DNA of 64,000 bases from Scylla paramamosain. Its lineage: Eukaryota; Arthropoda; Malacostraca; Decapoda; Portunidae. Each line of letters begins with the position of its first letter. Within the stretch, counting starts at the first letter, position 1. The stretch is from assembly GCF_035594125.1 (NCBI RefSeq), contig NC_087181.1, positions 7,798,840 through 7,862,839 of the forward strand. Direction: 5' to 3'. Under the pieces are notes generated by a model. The model had not been told where the DNA came from. It was given only the letters and a program-made list of their open reading frames with translations, and searched no databases. The position numbers and the translations under genes are program-made. Below, in pieces: positions 16,321 through 31,638 of the stretch.

Positions 16321-17309
16321 GTCGCTATTCGCATATTAAATTGCGTATGTTCAACTCGTATCTCCATCCTTATTTATTGACCAATTTCTTTAATTCAAAA
16401 AGCATTTTAATCAGAAAGGATAGGAAAACAATGTCTGCTATCTTTTTTTTTGTACAATGATAAAAGATTTTTTTTGTTCGACGAAAAAGTAAGAAAAATT
16501 TTGACATTCAAATATTTGTCCAAAATGAAAATCAACTCCCAAAAAAAATTTCGATAACAGACTTTGTTCGCCTCTCATAGTTTCATAAGCTGCAATAGCC
16601 CATATATGTGTAACAAGAATAACAACAGAGATAATCTTTATATGCCAAAATCCGCCGGTTTGAGATACCATGTCATTAAGTTTAAGGGGTTACTAAAATT
16701 TACCTATTGCAGCTAGGGAATTGAAATTTACATGATATATACATCTGGATATGTTGAAAAAGCACACATAGTCTCATTTAATTACTCCAACTGGTTTTCT
16801 ACATAGGACTAAAGCGATTCATGATTTCACGCTTAATTACCCGGGGGATGAAGGATTTTTTTTTTATTTCGCCATATTTCTAAGTAAAAAAGAAATTTTT
16901 CACTGCTTGAAATAAATGAAATATTAATGGAAAAGATATTTGATGCTGATACATTGATTATATGCTAGATTTACGAAAAAAATAGTATTTTTTTTACTTT
17001 TCGCAAGAGATATAGTAAGACCTAAAATTTTATGTTCTCTAATGTTGTATGCTGAGAGAGAACCTTTTTTTTTTATGTTACTGAAGAAAACGGATATATC
17101 AGAAAAATATAAGAAAAAAGTGAAAAAAAAAATCAGAAATGTCTCGGGGGGTGTTAAACCGTGGAATTTAATGATGGAAGACCTCATTACATAAGGGGAA
17201 TTTTTTTTTATCAAAACGTTACATATATAAAAAAAAAATAAAAAAAAAACGAAAAAAATGCAGAAATGAGAGGAAAAAAAAAAATTCATGTCCGGATCCT
17301 ACAACCCCC
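16321..17309 (-). mobile_element. Non-satellite island B, inverted relative of island A
   Basis: The satellite breaks after GTGTTTTG and resumes as TTGAGTGTTTTCC near 17316. The reverse complement aligns with 7431-8294 over most of its length. It keeps about 200 bp at its own 5' end (right side here) that island A lacks. That end reads TCCTACAACCCCC outward, matching the CCTACAAC end of island A. The left end, GGTCGCTATTCGC, resembles island A's inverted end GGGTCACTAATCC. Open frames inside (16438-16671, 16924-17289) are low-complexity and are not conserved in island A. Probably a non-coding transposable element of unknown family. Confidence 0.65.
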
Positions 17310-19905
17310 GTACAATTGAGTGTTTTCCATCTTGTTAGATACGAAATTTCCAAAATGCATACAAAACAACCTATTTCGGATAACGAAACGACAATCCCAG
17401 AAACATGTCATATTTATATTTCTAAGCATATAGGCACCAAAACGCTAAAAAGCATGAAAAACACTCTATATGGGAAAACAACATTATCAAAAGCGTGTTT
17501 TTTGAGTGTTTTTGAGCTTCTTACGTACCAAACACTAAAAATGCGTGCAGAACATCCTTTATGGAGAAACTAAACTAACAAAAACGGGCATTTTGAGTGG
17601 TTTTAAGATTGTTATGCTATGCAAATTACTCTATTTTGGGAAACGAAATGATATTAACAGAAAACTATATGAGTGTTTTCAACTTATTATGTACCAAAGA
17701 GTTAAAACACGTGTATAGCACTCTATAGGAGAAACAAAACATTACAAAAAACGTGTATTATGAGTGTTTTTCCTCAAGATAGATACTAAAACTCCAAAAT
17801 GCATATAAAGTACCCTATATAAAGAAACAGAACAACATTACCAAAAAAAAAAAAAACGTGTATTATAAGTGTTTTTCCACATGTTAGGTACCAAAACGCG
17901 AAAATGCATATGAAAAAGCAGAACACTACCAAAAAGTGCATTATGAAAATTTTTGAGATTGTAAGTTGCTTAAAACCAAAAGTGCATGTAAAGCACATTA
18001 TATGGGAAAAGAAAAGAATATTACCAAAAACCTGTCTTTTGAGTTTTTCAGCTTCTTACATATCAAAACGCTAAAACACATGTAAAACACCATTTATAGA
18101 GAAACAGAACAAAATGATCAAAAACATGTTTTCAGCGTTTTCCCGCTTGTGAGGTACCAAAAACCCAAAATGGCTGCAAAGCACCCTTGGTGTGTACGAA
18201 ACGACATTACAAGAAACGTGTCATATTAGTGTTTTTTTTTTTTTTAGCGTATTAGGCAACTAAACAATAAAAAACCTGGAAAAAAAACTCTGTCAAAAAC
18301 AAAACATTATGCAAACATCCTTTATGGGAAAACATTACCAAAAACGCGTGATTTGAGTGTTTTCCAAAACCACAAGATACTTGCAAAGTACACAATATGG
18401 GGAAACGAAACGATATTAACAGAAACGTGTATTATGAGTTTTTTCCAGCTTTCTAGGTAAAAGAACGCTAAAATACGTGAATAACACTCTATGTGAATAA
18501 ACAGAACAACATTACCAAAAACGTGTATTTTTTATGTTTTTAAATTGTTAGGTACCAAAACGCCAAAATGCATATAAGGCACCTTATATGGGAAAATAAA
18601 ACGACATTGCCAAAAACGTGTCCTTTGGGTGTTTTTGAGCTTCTTAGGTACCAAATCGCCAAAGTGTGTGTAAAACACCCTATATGGGAAAAGCAAACAT
18701 CTTTTGAGTGTTTTTTTTCAGCTTCTTAGGTACCAAAACGCTATAATGTATATAAACGTCCTTTACGAAGCAACACAACAACATTACCAAAAACGTGTGT
18801 GTTTTCCAGCTTGTAAGATACCAAAACGCCAAAATGGGTTAAAGAAACGTCATTACCAGAAACGTGTCATTTGAGTGTTTTCAGCATATTAAGCACGAAG
18901 ACGCTAAAAAGCATGGAAAACACTATATGAAAACAATATGAAAACAAAACATCATCAAAAACGTGCATTTTGAGTGTTTTTGAGCTTCTTAGGTACCAAA
19001 ACAGTAAAACCCGTGGAAAACACCCTTTATGGACATTACCAAAAAACATGTGCCTTGAGTGCTTTTGAGATTCATAGGTACCAAAACACGAAAATGCATG
19101 CAAATCACCCGACACAGGGAAACAAAACGATATTGACAGAAACGTGAATTATAAGATTTTTTTTTTTTAGCTTCTTATGTACGAAAACGGTAAAACACAT
19201 GAATAGCACACTATAAGGAGAAACAGAACAACATTATGAAAAAAACGTGAATTATTATTCCTTTTCCTCATGTTAGGTACCAAAACGCTAAAATACATAC
19301 AAAGCACCTTATATGAAGAAACTGAACAACATCAACAAAAATGTGTGTTATGAATGTTTTCGAGCTTGTTATTTACTAAAACGCTAAAGGGTATGCAAAG
19401 ACCCCTATATGGGAAAAAGCAAACAACATTACCAAAAAACGTGTCTTTTGAGTGTTTTTCAACTTCTTACGTACCAAAACGATAAGATACATACAAAAAA
19501 TCCCTTTATGGAGAAACAGAACATTAGCAAAAATGGGTTTTAAGTATTTTTGAGCTTGTTAATTACCAAAACGCAAAATGAATCTAAATTACCCGATATT
19601 GGGAGACGAAAGGTATTAACAGAAAGGTGTATTACTCGTATTAGTGTTTTTCAGCTAAGGGACCAAAACCCTAGAACGCGTGAATGGCACTTTATATGAT
19701 GAAACAGAATGACATTACGAAAAGCGTGTATTATAAGTGTTTTCCCCCATTGTTAGGTACTGAAACGCCAAAATGATAACAAATCATCCTGTATGAAAAA
19801 AAAAAAAAAAAAAAAAACATGTAAAAAGAGTGTTTTTATACTTGTAAGTGCATGCAAAACACATTATATTGGAAAAGCAAACAACTTTACCAAAAACAAT
19901 ATACA
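17310..19905 (+). repeat. Satellite, seven-to-eight-monomer HOR block (+)
   Basis: Plus-oriented monomers of the second HOR family, with GATATTAACAG near 17651, 18413 and 19615. A poly(A) run occurs at about 19797-19817. The block ends near 19905, where TTACCAAAAACAATATACAA leads into reversed monomers. Confidence 0.87.
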
Positions 19906-22350
<2,445 letters not shown>

Positions 22351-22372
<22 letters not shown>

Positions 22373-22400
22373 TTTATGCATTACCCTTTATGTTGAAACA
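22351..22400. repeat. Foldback at orientation switch
   Basis: GTTTCAACATATAAGAGGT (22352-22370) pairs imperfectly with ACCCTTTATGTTGAAAC (22383-22399) across about 12 nt. The satellite is minus to the left and plus to the right, so the switch happens at the same register of the monomer. Confidence 0.8.
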
Positions 22401-22515
22401 GAATAACATAACTAGAAACAAGTATTCTAAGTGTTTTGGGATTATTTCGTAAGAAAAGCGCTAAAATGCTTGCAAAGTACCCTATGTGGGGAAACAAAAT
22501 GACATTACGAGAGAC

Positions 22516-22720
<205 letters not shown>

Positions 22721-24498
22721 TTATTTTTTTTATTTTTTTTTTTTTTTCGTTTGGAAGTACCAAAAACACTGAAAAGAGTGAATAACATATTATATGGAGA
22801 AACAGAGCACCATTACCAAAAACGTGTATTTTGAGTGTATTTCACTTTGTTAGGTACCAAACCGCCAAAATGCATGCAAAAACACCCAAAGGAAACGAAA
22901 TTTCCAGGAACGTGTCATTTGAGTTTCATGAGTGTTCATGGAAAGCACCCTATATGAAAACCCAAAACAATATTATAAAGAAAACGTCTATTAAGTGTTT
23001 TGAGGGATCTTACGTACCAAAACGCTGAAACACATGCAAAAAATCCTTTAAGGAGAAACAGTATAACTTTAGCAAAAACGTGTATTTTGAGTGTTTTTGA
23101 GCTTGTTACATAGAAAAATGTAAAAATTCATGAAAAATACTTTATATGGGGAAATGTAAAGCCATTACGAAAAACGTGCATTGTAGGAGTTTTTAGATTT
23201 TTAGGTATAAAAAAGCTAAAATGCATAAATATCACTCTAAAGCGAGAAACACATTACCAAAGAAGTGTATTTTGAGTGTTTTTCACATCGTCAGGTACTA
23301 AAACCGCAAAATGGAGGTAAGGCACCCTATATGGGGAAACGTAACGACATTACCAGAAACGTGTCTTTTAAGTGTTTTTGAGCATGGTAAGCACGGAAAC
23401 GCTAAGAAACAGAACAACATTACCAAAAACGTATATTTTGAGTGTTTTTCACATTTTCAGCTACCAAAAACGCAAAAAAGCATGCAAAGCCAGCTATATG
23501 GTGAAATAAAATGACATTATCAAAAACGTGTCTTTTAAGTGTTTTTTATTTTCAGTGCGTTAACAGTAAAACGCTAAAAAGCAGTGGAATCACTCCATTT
23601 GGGGAAAAAAAGCATTACAAAAACCTGTATTTTTAAACTTTTTTTTTACACTTACATAAAAAAAACGCTAAATCACATGCAAAAACCCTTTTTGGAGAAA
23701 CAGAATAACATTGCCCAAAACGTTTATTTTCAGTGTTTTGAGTTTCTTACTAAGAAAAAAAAAAACACGTCAAAATGCATGCAAAGCACTCTATGAATAG
23801 AGGAATGGACAATAAGTGATAAGTGTATTACGAGTGTTTTTTGAGTTTTTAGGCACCAAAACGCAAAAAAACGTGTTTTTGGTGTTTTCCACTTTGTTAG
23901 GTTCCGAATCGCCAAAAAAGCATACAAGGCATCCTTTATAAGGAAACAAAAGGACATTACGAGAAACGTGTATAATGAGTACCAAAACGCTAAAACGGCT
24001 CAGTAGTAGTCTATATTAACAAACAGAACAACATTACATAAAAAGAGTATTTTGACTGTATTTCGCACTTAGGTACCAAAACACCAAAATGCATCTAAAG
24101 CCCTCTTAATGATGAAACGAAACGACATTACGTTTCTTCTGTTGTTTTTGTGTTAGAAACCAAATCACTAAAAAGGCACCATATTTGGAAATAAAAAAAA
24201 AAAGCTAGCAAAAACGCGTCTATAGAGTATTTTTGACCTTATGTACCAAAACGCTAAAATGCGTGCAAAACAACCATCATAAAGTAACGTGTATTTCATT
24301 AATAAAAAAAATAAAATAAATAAAAAGAACGGCTATTTCTAGTGTTTTTCAGCTTCTTACGTACAAAAAGACCAAAATGCATCCAAAGCACCCTATATGA
24401 TGAAGCAAAACGACATTACAAAAACACGTATTATGAGTGTTTTTGAGTTTCTTAGGTACCAAAACGCTACAAAGCGTGAACAGCACTCTTAATGGAGA

Positions 24499-24502
24499 TT
24501 TT

Positions 24503-24570
<68 letters not shown>
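24499..24570. repeat. Poly(T) and (GT)n tract
   Basis: About 26 T residues followed by about 23 GT units, embedded in a monomer between AATGGAGA and TTTTTAACCATCTCAGGTACC. Confidence 0.97.
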
Positions 24571-24572
<2 letters not shown>

Positions 24573-25102
24573 TTTTAACCATCTCAGGTACCGAAACGAC
24601 AAAATGCATGCAAAAGCATCCCATATGGGGAAACGAAAAGATATTACGAGAAACGTGTATTATTAGTGATTTTGCGCTTCTTAGGCTCGAAAACGCTAAA
24701 ACGCATGAGTAGCACACTGTTTGGAGAAACAGTACATAATTACGAAAAAAAAAAAAAACCTGTAATTTGAGTGTTTTTCACATTGTTAGGTTATAAAATG
24801 CCAAAATGCTTGCAAATTCCTTTACAGGGGTAAATGAAACGACATGACAAGAAAAATGTCTTGTGTTTTTTCAACACATCCTAATTAGCATGGAAAGTAT
24901 CCTATATGAGAATACAACATAACATCACCAAAAACGTGTCTATTAAGCGTTTGCTTCTTACGTTCCAAAATGCTAAAACACATCCAAAATACCTTTTATG
25001 GAGGAACAGAATAACATCACCAAAAACGTGTATTTTGAGTGTTTTGAGCTTGTTACATACAAAAACACCAAAAAACATGCAAAGGAGAAACGAAAAGGAA
25101 AG

Positions 25103-25140
25103 GAAATTACGAAATTACGAAATTACGAAAGGAAATTACG
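25103..25140 (+). repeat. GAAATTAC microduplication
   Basis: GAAATTAC recurs about four times (three contiguous, one after an AAG interruption) inside the ACATTACGAGAAACG part of a monomer. This looks like recent replication slippage. Confidence 0.85.
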
Positions 25141-26115
25141 AGAAACGTGTATTATGAGTGTCTGAGTTTCTTAAAGTACAAAACATTAAATCAACTGAAT
25201 AGCACTCTTAATGGAGAAACATAATAACATTACCAAAAACGTGGTTTTTGAGTGTTTTTCACCATGTTATGTAACGAAACACTAAAAATGCATGCATAGC
25301 ACCCTACATGGCGAAACCAAAGGACACTACGAAAAACGTGTATTATAAGTGTTTTAGAGCTTCTTAGGTACCAAAACGCTAATACGCATAAATAGCGTTC
25401 TATGGAGAAAAATGACATTACCAAAAACGTGTAATTAAAATATTCTTTACAGTGTTAGGTACCAAAACGCCAAAATGGATGCAAAATTCCCTATATAGGG
25501 AAATGAAACTATAATTCCAGAAACGTCTTTTGCGTGATTTTCAGCGTGTTAAGCAACAAAACGCTAAATAGCATTCAAAACACCGGATATGGGAAAACAA
25601 AACAAAACAACATCACCAAAAACGTGTCTTGAATATTTTCAAAATCCTTAAAACGCATGTAAAACATCCTTTATAGAGAAAAGAATAACATTACAAAAAA
25701 AATATTTGTTTTTCTTTTCCTTACAAAAACGCCAGAATGCATGGAAAGCACTCTATATGGAGAAACAAAAGGACATTACGAGACACGTGTATTATTATAG
25801 GACCAAAGGCTCCTATGTGCGGAAACGAAAGGACATTACGAGAAAAGATGTGTTTTGAATGTTTTGAGTGGTAGGCACCAAACCGCCAGATAGCAGGGGA
25901 ATAACCCTATATGGGAATAAAAACATCACGAAGAAAGTGTCTTTTGAGTGTTTTTGAGCTTCTTACGTACCAAAACGTTAAAACGCATACAAAATTTGTG
26001 GAGAAACACAATAACGTGAATTTTGAGTCTTTTTAGCTTGTTATCTAAAAAAAAACGCCAAAATGATTGCAAAGCACCATATATGGAAAAAAGAAAGTAT
26101 ATTTTGAGAAATGTA

Positions 26116-26117
<2 letters not shown>

Positions 26118-26151
<34 letters not shown>
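26118..26151. repeat. Poly(T) run, 34 nt
   Basis: A homopolymer of T inside a satellite monomer, between ATGTACA and AGTTTCTTAGG. No element body is attached, so it is not evidently a retroposon tail. Confidence 0.95.
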
Positions 26152-26153
<2 letters not shown>

Positions 26154-27376
26154 TTTCTTAGGTACCAAAAAGCTAATGCTTGTGAATAGCACTCTTCATG
26201 GAGAAACAGAACAACATTATCAAAAACATGTTTTTAAGCGTTTTTAACATTGTTAAAGGAACGTATCTTTTCAGTGTTTATGAACGTGTTGAGCACCAAA
26301 AGACTAAAAGAATGCAAAGCACCAAATATGGAAAAAACAAAACGACTTAACCAAAAACGTGTATTTTGAGTGTTTTTGAGCTAGTTATGTACCAAAACGC
26401 TAAAACACATGTAAAATACCCTTTATGGGGAACAGAACAACTTTATCAAAAAACGTGTGTTTAGAGTTTTTGAGCTTGTTACATAGAAAAACGTCAAAAT
26501 GGATGCAAAGTATCCTATATAATGAACCGACCGAAAAGATATTACGAGAAACAAGTAATTTGAGTGTTTTAGAGCTTCTTAGGTACCTAAATACGAATAG
26601 CACTCTATATGAATAAAAAGATCAAAATTACCAAAAAAGTGTATTTTGAGTTTGTTTTTTTTTTTTCACAATGTTATGTACTAAAACGCTAAAATGTATG
26701 TGAAGCACCATGTACTGGGCAACGAAACGACATTTCCAGTAACATGTCTTTTGAATGTTTATAGCCATGCTTGGCACGAAAACGCGAAAAAAGCATCGAA
26801 AGCTCACTATATAGGAAATGAAACCATGTAACTTTTGAGTGTTTTTGAGCTACTTTCCTACTAAGACCCTAAAACACATGCAAAACACGTTTGACAGAGA
26901 AACAGAAAAAAAATTGTATTTTGAATGTTTTTGAGCCTGTTACGTAGAAAAAAAAATTAAAATGCATGGAAAGCACTATTAGCAAACGAAAAAAAAAAAA
27001 ATTACAAGAACCATGTATTATGAGAGATTTAGAGCTTTCTAGATACCAAAACGCTAAAAAGGATGAAAGATAATAAAATTACCAAAAATGTGCTTTTTGA
27101 GTGTTTTTTTTTCACATTATGTACCAAAACGCTAAAATGTTTGAAAATCACCCCATATGGAGAAAAGAAAGGAATTTATGAGAAACGTATATTATGTATG
27201 TTTTGAGTTTCTTTGGTACCAAAACGCTAAAACGTGTGAATACCTGCTATGTGGAAAAACCGAACACCATTTCCAAAAACATGTATTTTCAGTGCATCCA
27301 AACCATACTATATGTGGAAAGGAAACGAAACGTGCATTAACGTTTTAATACATATGAAGCTGAAAACACTCAAAAT

Positions 27377-28090
<714 letters not shown>

Positions 28091-31050
28091 TAATGATGTT
28101 TTGTTTTCGCGTGCTTTCCGTGCTTTTTAGTTTTTTGGTGCATAATATGTTCAAAACACCCAGATGACACGTTCCTTGTTATTTCGTTTCATTACCGTTA
28201 AATAGAGTGCTTTGCATGTATTTTTTGCGTTTTAGTACCTAACAATCTTAAAATAAAATTCAAAACACACGATTTTGGCAATGCTGTTCTATTTCTCCAT
28301 GAAGGGCGTTTTGCATGCGTTTTAACGTTTTAATATGTAATATGCTGAAAAAAAAAACAAAGAAAAGATACTTTTTTTTTTGTATTGTGTTTTCTTCTCC
28401 TATAAAGGGAATTTTTGCATACACCGGTGATTTGGTTCCAAACAACCTTAAAAAAAAAAGAAAAGAAAAAAAACTGAAAAAGACTCGTTTTTGGTAACGT
28501 TCTTTTCTTTTACCATTAAATGTGTCGTGCATGGAATTTGGCCTTTAAGTACATTCAATATACACGTTTTTTTTTTCTTTTATGTTGTTTTGCTTATCCA
28601 TATAGAATGCCATAAACTTGTCTTAGCCTTTTCTCACCTAAAAATCTGAAAAAAAAATTCCTAATACACATTTCTGTTAATATCGTTTCGTTTCCCCATA
28701 TCGGTTCCTTTGCTTGCATTTTTGGCGTTTTGTTAACTAACAAGCTAAAAAAAAAAGAAAGAAAAAAAACACATTTTTGCTGTTTTTTTTTCCCAATAAA
28801 AGGTGTTTTGGACGCGATTTAGCGTTTTGGTACGTAAGAAACTAAAAAAAAAAACACTCAAAAGACATGTTTTTCATAATGTTTTGTTTTCAAATATAGA
28901 TTGTTTTCCATGCTCTTTATTGTTTGTTGCCTAATATGCTCAAAAACACGCATGTAACATGTCTCTGGTGGTGTCGTTTCTTTAACCCAAATAAGTTGCT
29001 TTGCATTTTGGAGTTTTGCTAACTAGCTGTAAAACACTTATAACACAGGTTTGGTAATCTTGTTCTGTTTCTCCATAAAGGATGTTTTGCATGCATTTTA
29101 GCGTTTTGATACGTAAGAAGAAAAACACTCAAACGACACGTTTTTTACAATGTTGTTTGTTTTTCCCAAATAGGGTGATTTGCATCCACTTTAGCGTTTT
29201 GGTAAAAATAAGCTAGAAAATACTCAGGTTTCCTGTAATGTCATTTCGTTACCCCAAATAGAGTGCTTTACGTGCATTTTGGCGTTTTAGTACCTAAAAA
29301 GCTGGATAACACTCAAAATACACATTTTTGGTAATGTTCTATTTCTCCATAAAAAAAAAAAGCGCTTTGCATGCGTTATAGCGATTTGGTACGCAAGAAG
29401 TCGTAAAACACTCAATAGACAAGTTTTAGTAATGTTCTTTTCTTTTCCCATAAAGGATGTTTTGCATGCACTTTGGCGCTTTTGTACCTAACAAGCTAAA
29501 AAAAAACTTTTAATACACGTTTTTGGTTAATGTTGTTCATTTTTTTCTTCATGTAGAGTTTCTTCATGTATGTATTTTGGCGTTTTCGTACCTACCATGA
29601 GGAAAAACACTCATAGTACACGTACATTACATAGTACATTACAACATAGGTAATGTTGTTCTGCTTCTTTATATATGGTTCTTTGAATGCATTTTCGAGT
29701 TTTAGTATCTAATATGTGGAAAAACCCTCATAATACAAGTTTTTCATAATGTTACTCCGTTTCTCCATATAGAGTGTTATTCATGTATTTTAGCATTTTA
29801 TTGCATAAGAAGTTGAAAAGACATAACATTTCTGTTAAAATCGTTTCTTTTCCCAATATCTGGTAATTTGCATGCATTTTGGTGTTTTGGTACCTAACAA
29901 GCTCAAAAACACTCAAAAGAAATATTTTTTGCTGATGTTTTTGTTTCTCCATAAACGGTGTTTTGGATGCGTTTTAGCAGTTTGGTGCGTAAGAAGCACT
30001 CAAATGACACGTTTTTAATCAAGCATTTTTATTTTTCCATATAGAGTGTTTTCCAGGATTTTTTTTTTTTTTTTAGCATTTGATGCCTTATATAATAATA
30101 ATAAAAAGCACGTTTCTGGTAATGTTATTTTCTTGCCCCAAATAAGGTGATTTGCATGCATTTTCGGGTTTTGCTTCTTAACTTTGTGGAAAAAATAAAA
30201 AACTCATGATTTTGTTAATGTTGTTCTGTTTTTCCATAAGTGGTGTTTTCCACGCGTTGTAACGTTTTGGTACATAAGAAGCAGAAAACACACAAAATAA
30301 GTTTTTTATAATGTTGTTTGATTGTCCCAAATACGGTTCTTTGCATGCACTTTAGTGTTTTGTTAAGTAACAAGCACAAAAATAATAATATCTTTTCATT
30401 TCCCAATATCATTTAATTTGCATGCATTTTGGCGTTTTAGTACCTAACATGTTCAAAAACACTCAAAATACCAGTTTTTGGTAATGATGTTCTGTTTCCC
30501 CATTGAGTTTTTGAGCGTTTTAGCGATTTGGTACGTGATAAGCTCAAAACACTCAAAAGACACGTTTTTGATAATGTTGGTTTCTTTTCTTTTCCGGTAA
30601 TATAAGTTTTATATTCTTTTTACCCTTTAGGTGTCTAATATGCAAAAAAAAAAAAAAAAACTCAAATGGGGCGTTTCAGGTAATGCCGTTTCATTACACA
30701 AAGTAGGGTGTTTTGCATGTATTTTGTCGTTTTGGTACCTAATAAGCTGAAAAACACTCAAAACACACGTTATTTGTCAATAAAGACGTTTTGCATGCGT
30801 TTTAGAGTTTTCGTACGTAAGAAAATGAGTAAAAAAAAATATTCATAAGAGTTTTCGGTAAAGTTCTTTTCTTTTTCAATACAGATTCTTTTGCATGCAG
30901 TTTGGCGTTTTGGTACCTGACAACCTTAAAAAGAGTACATGTTTTTTGGTAATATTTTTTTTGTTTTTTGGTAATATTCTTCTGTTTCTTCATATAAGGT
31001 ACTTTGTATGTATTTTGGAGCTTTAATATTTAACATCGGGAAAAAAAAAA

Positions 31051-31626
31051 ATCTCATAATAAACGTTTTTGGTAATGTTGTGTTTCTCGATATTGACTGC
31101 TGTTCATGTATTTTAGGATTTTGGTAAAAAAGAAGCTTAAAAAAAGGCAACAATAATAATACACTTTTCTGTTAATATCTTTTCGTTTCCCGAAGTTGGG
31201 TAGTGTTTTCTTTTTTCCATATAGAGTGTTTTCCATACTTTCTAGCGCTTAGATTAAAAATATACTGAAAAACACCCAAATGACACGTTTGTGGTGATGT
31301 TCCGTTATCCCAAACAGGGTGGTTTGCATGCATTTTTTGGTTTTGCTATATAACAAGATAAAAAACACTTAAAACACACGTTTTTAATAATGTCGTTCTG
31401 TTTCTTCATATATGCTTTATATGCGTTTTGCCGATTTGGTATGTAACATAGGGATGAACACTCATAATACACATTTTTGGCAATGTTGTTCTGTTTCTCA
31501 ATGCAGACTGGTATTCACAAGTTTTAGCCTTTTGGCACATAAGAAGCTGAGAAAAGCTCATAATACTTGTTTTCATTAATATCGTTTAATTTCTAAATAT
31601 CATGTGATTTGCATGCATTTTTGCAT
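31051..31626 (-). repeat. Left arm of a ~577-bp inverted duplication
   Basis: The reverse complement matches 38839-39416 at roughly 90% by eye. That is far above the similarity between ordinary neighbouring monomers. Distinctive shared details include GAATACCAGTCTGCATTGAG, CCAACTT(C/T)GGGAAACG, CTAAAATACATGAACAGCAG and AAATCGGCAAAACGCATAT. The Jockey-like element begins exactly where the homology stops. Confidence 0.88.
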
Positions 31627-31638
31627 GCAAATCACATG
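31601..31638. repeat. Perfect 17-bp palindrome at the element's 5' junction
   Basis: CATGTGATTTGCATGCA (31601-31617), TTTT, then its exact inverse (31622-31638). The inverted-duplication partner at 38839 matches through TTTTTGCAT but not beyond it. The left arm is thus satellite, and most of the right arm (from about 31627) appears to be the start of the retroelement or filler DNA at its 5' junction. Confidence 0.75.

Noticed and set aside
26118..26151. Poly(T) run as an inverted retroposon tail
   Set aside because: Both sides are ordinary in-phase satellite monomer with no element body.
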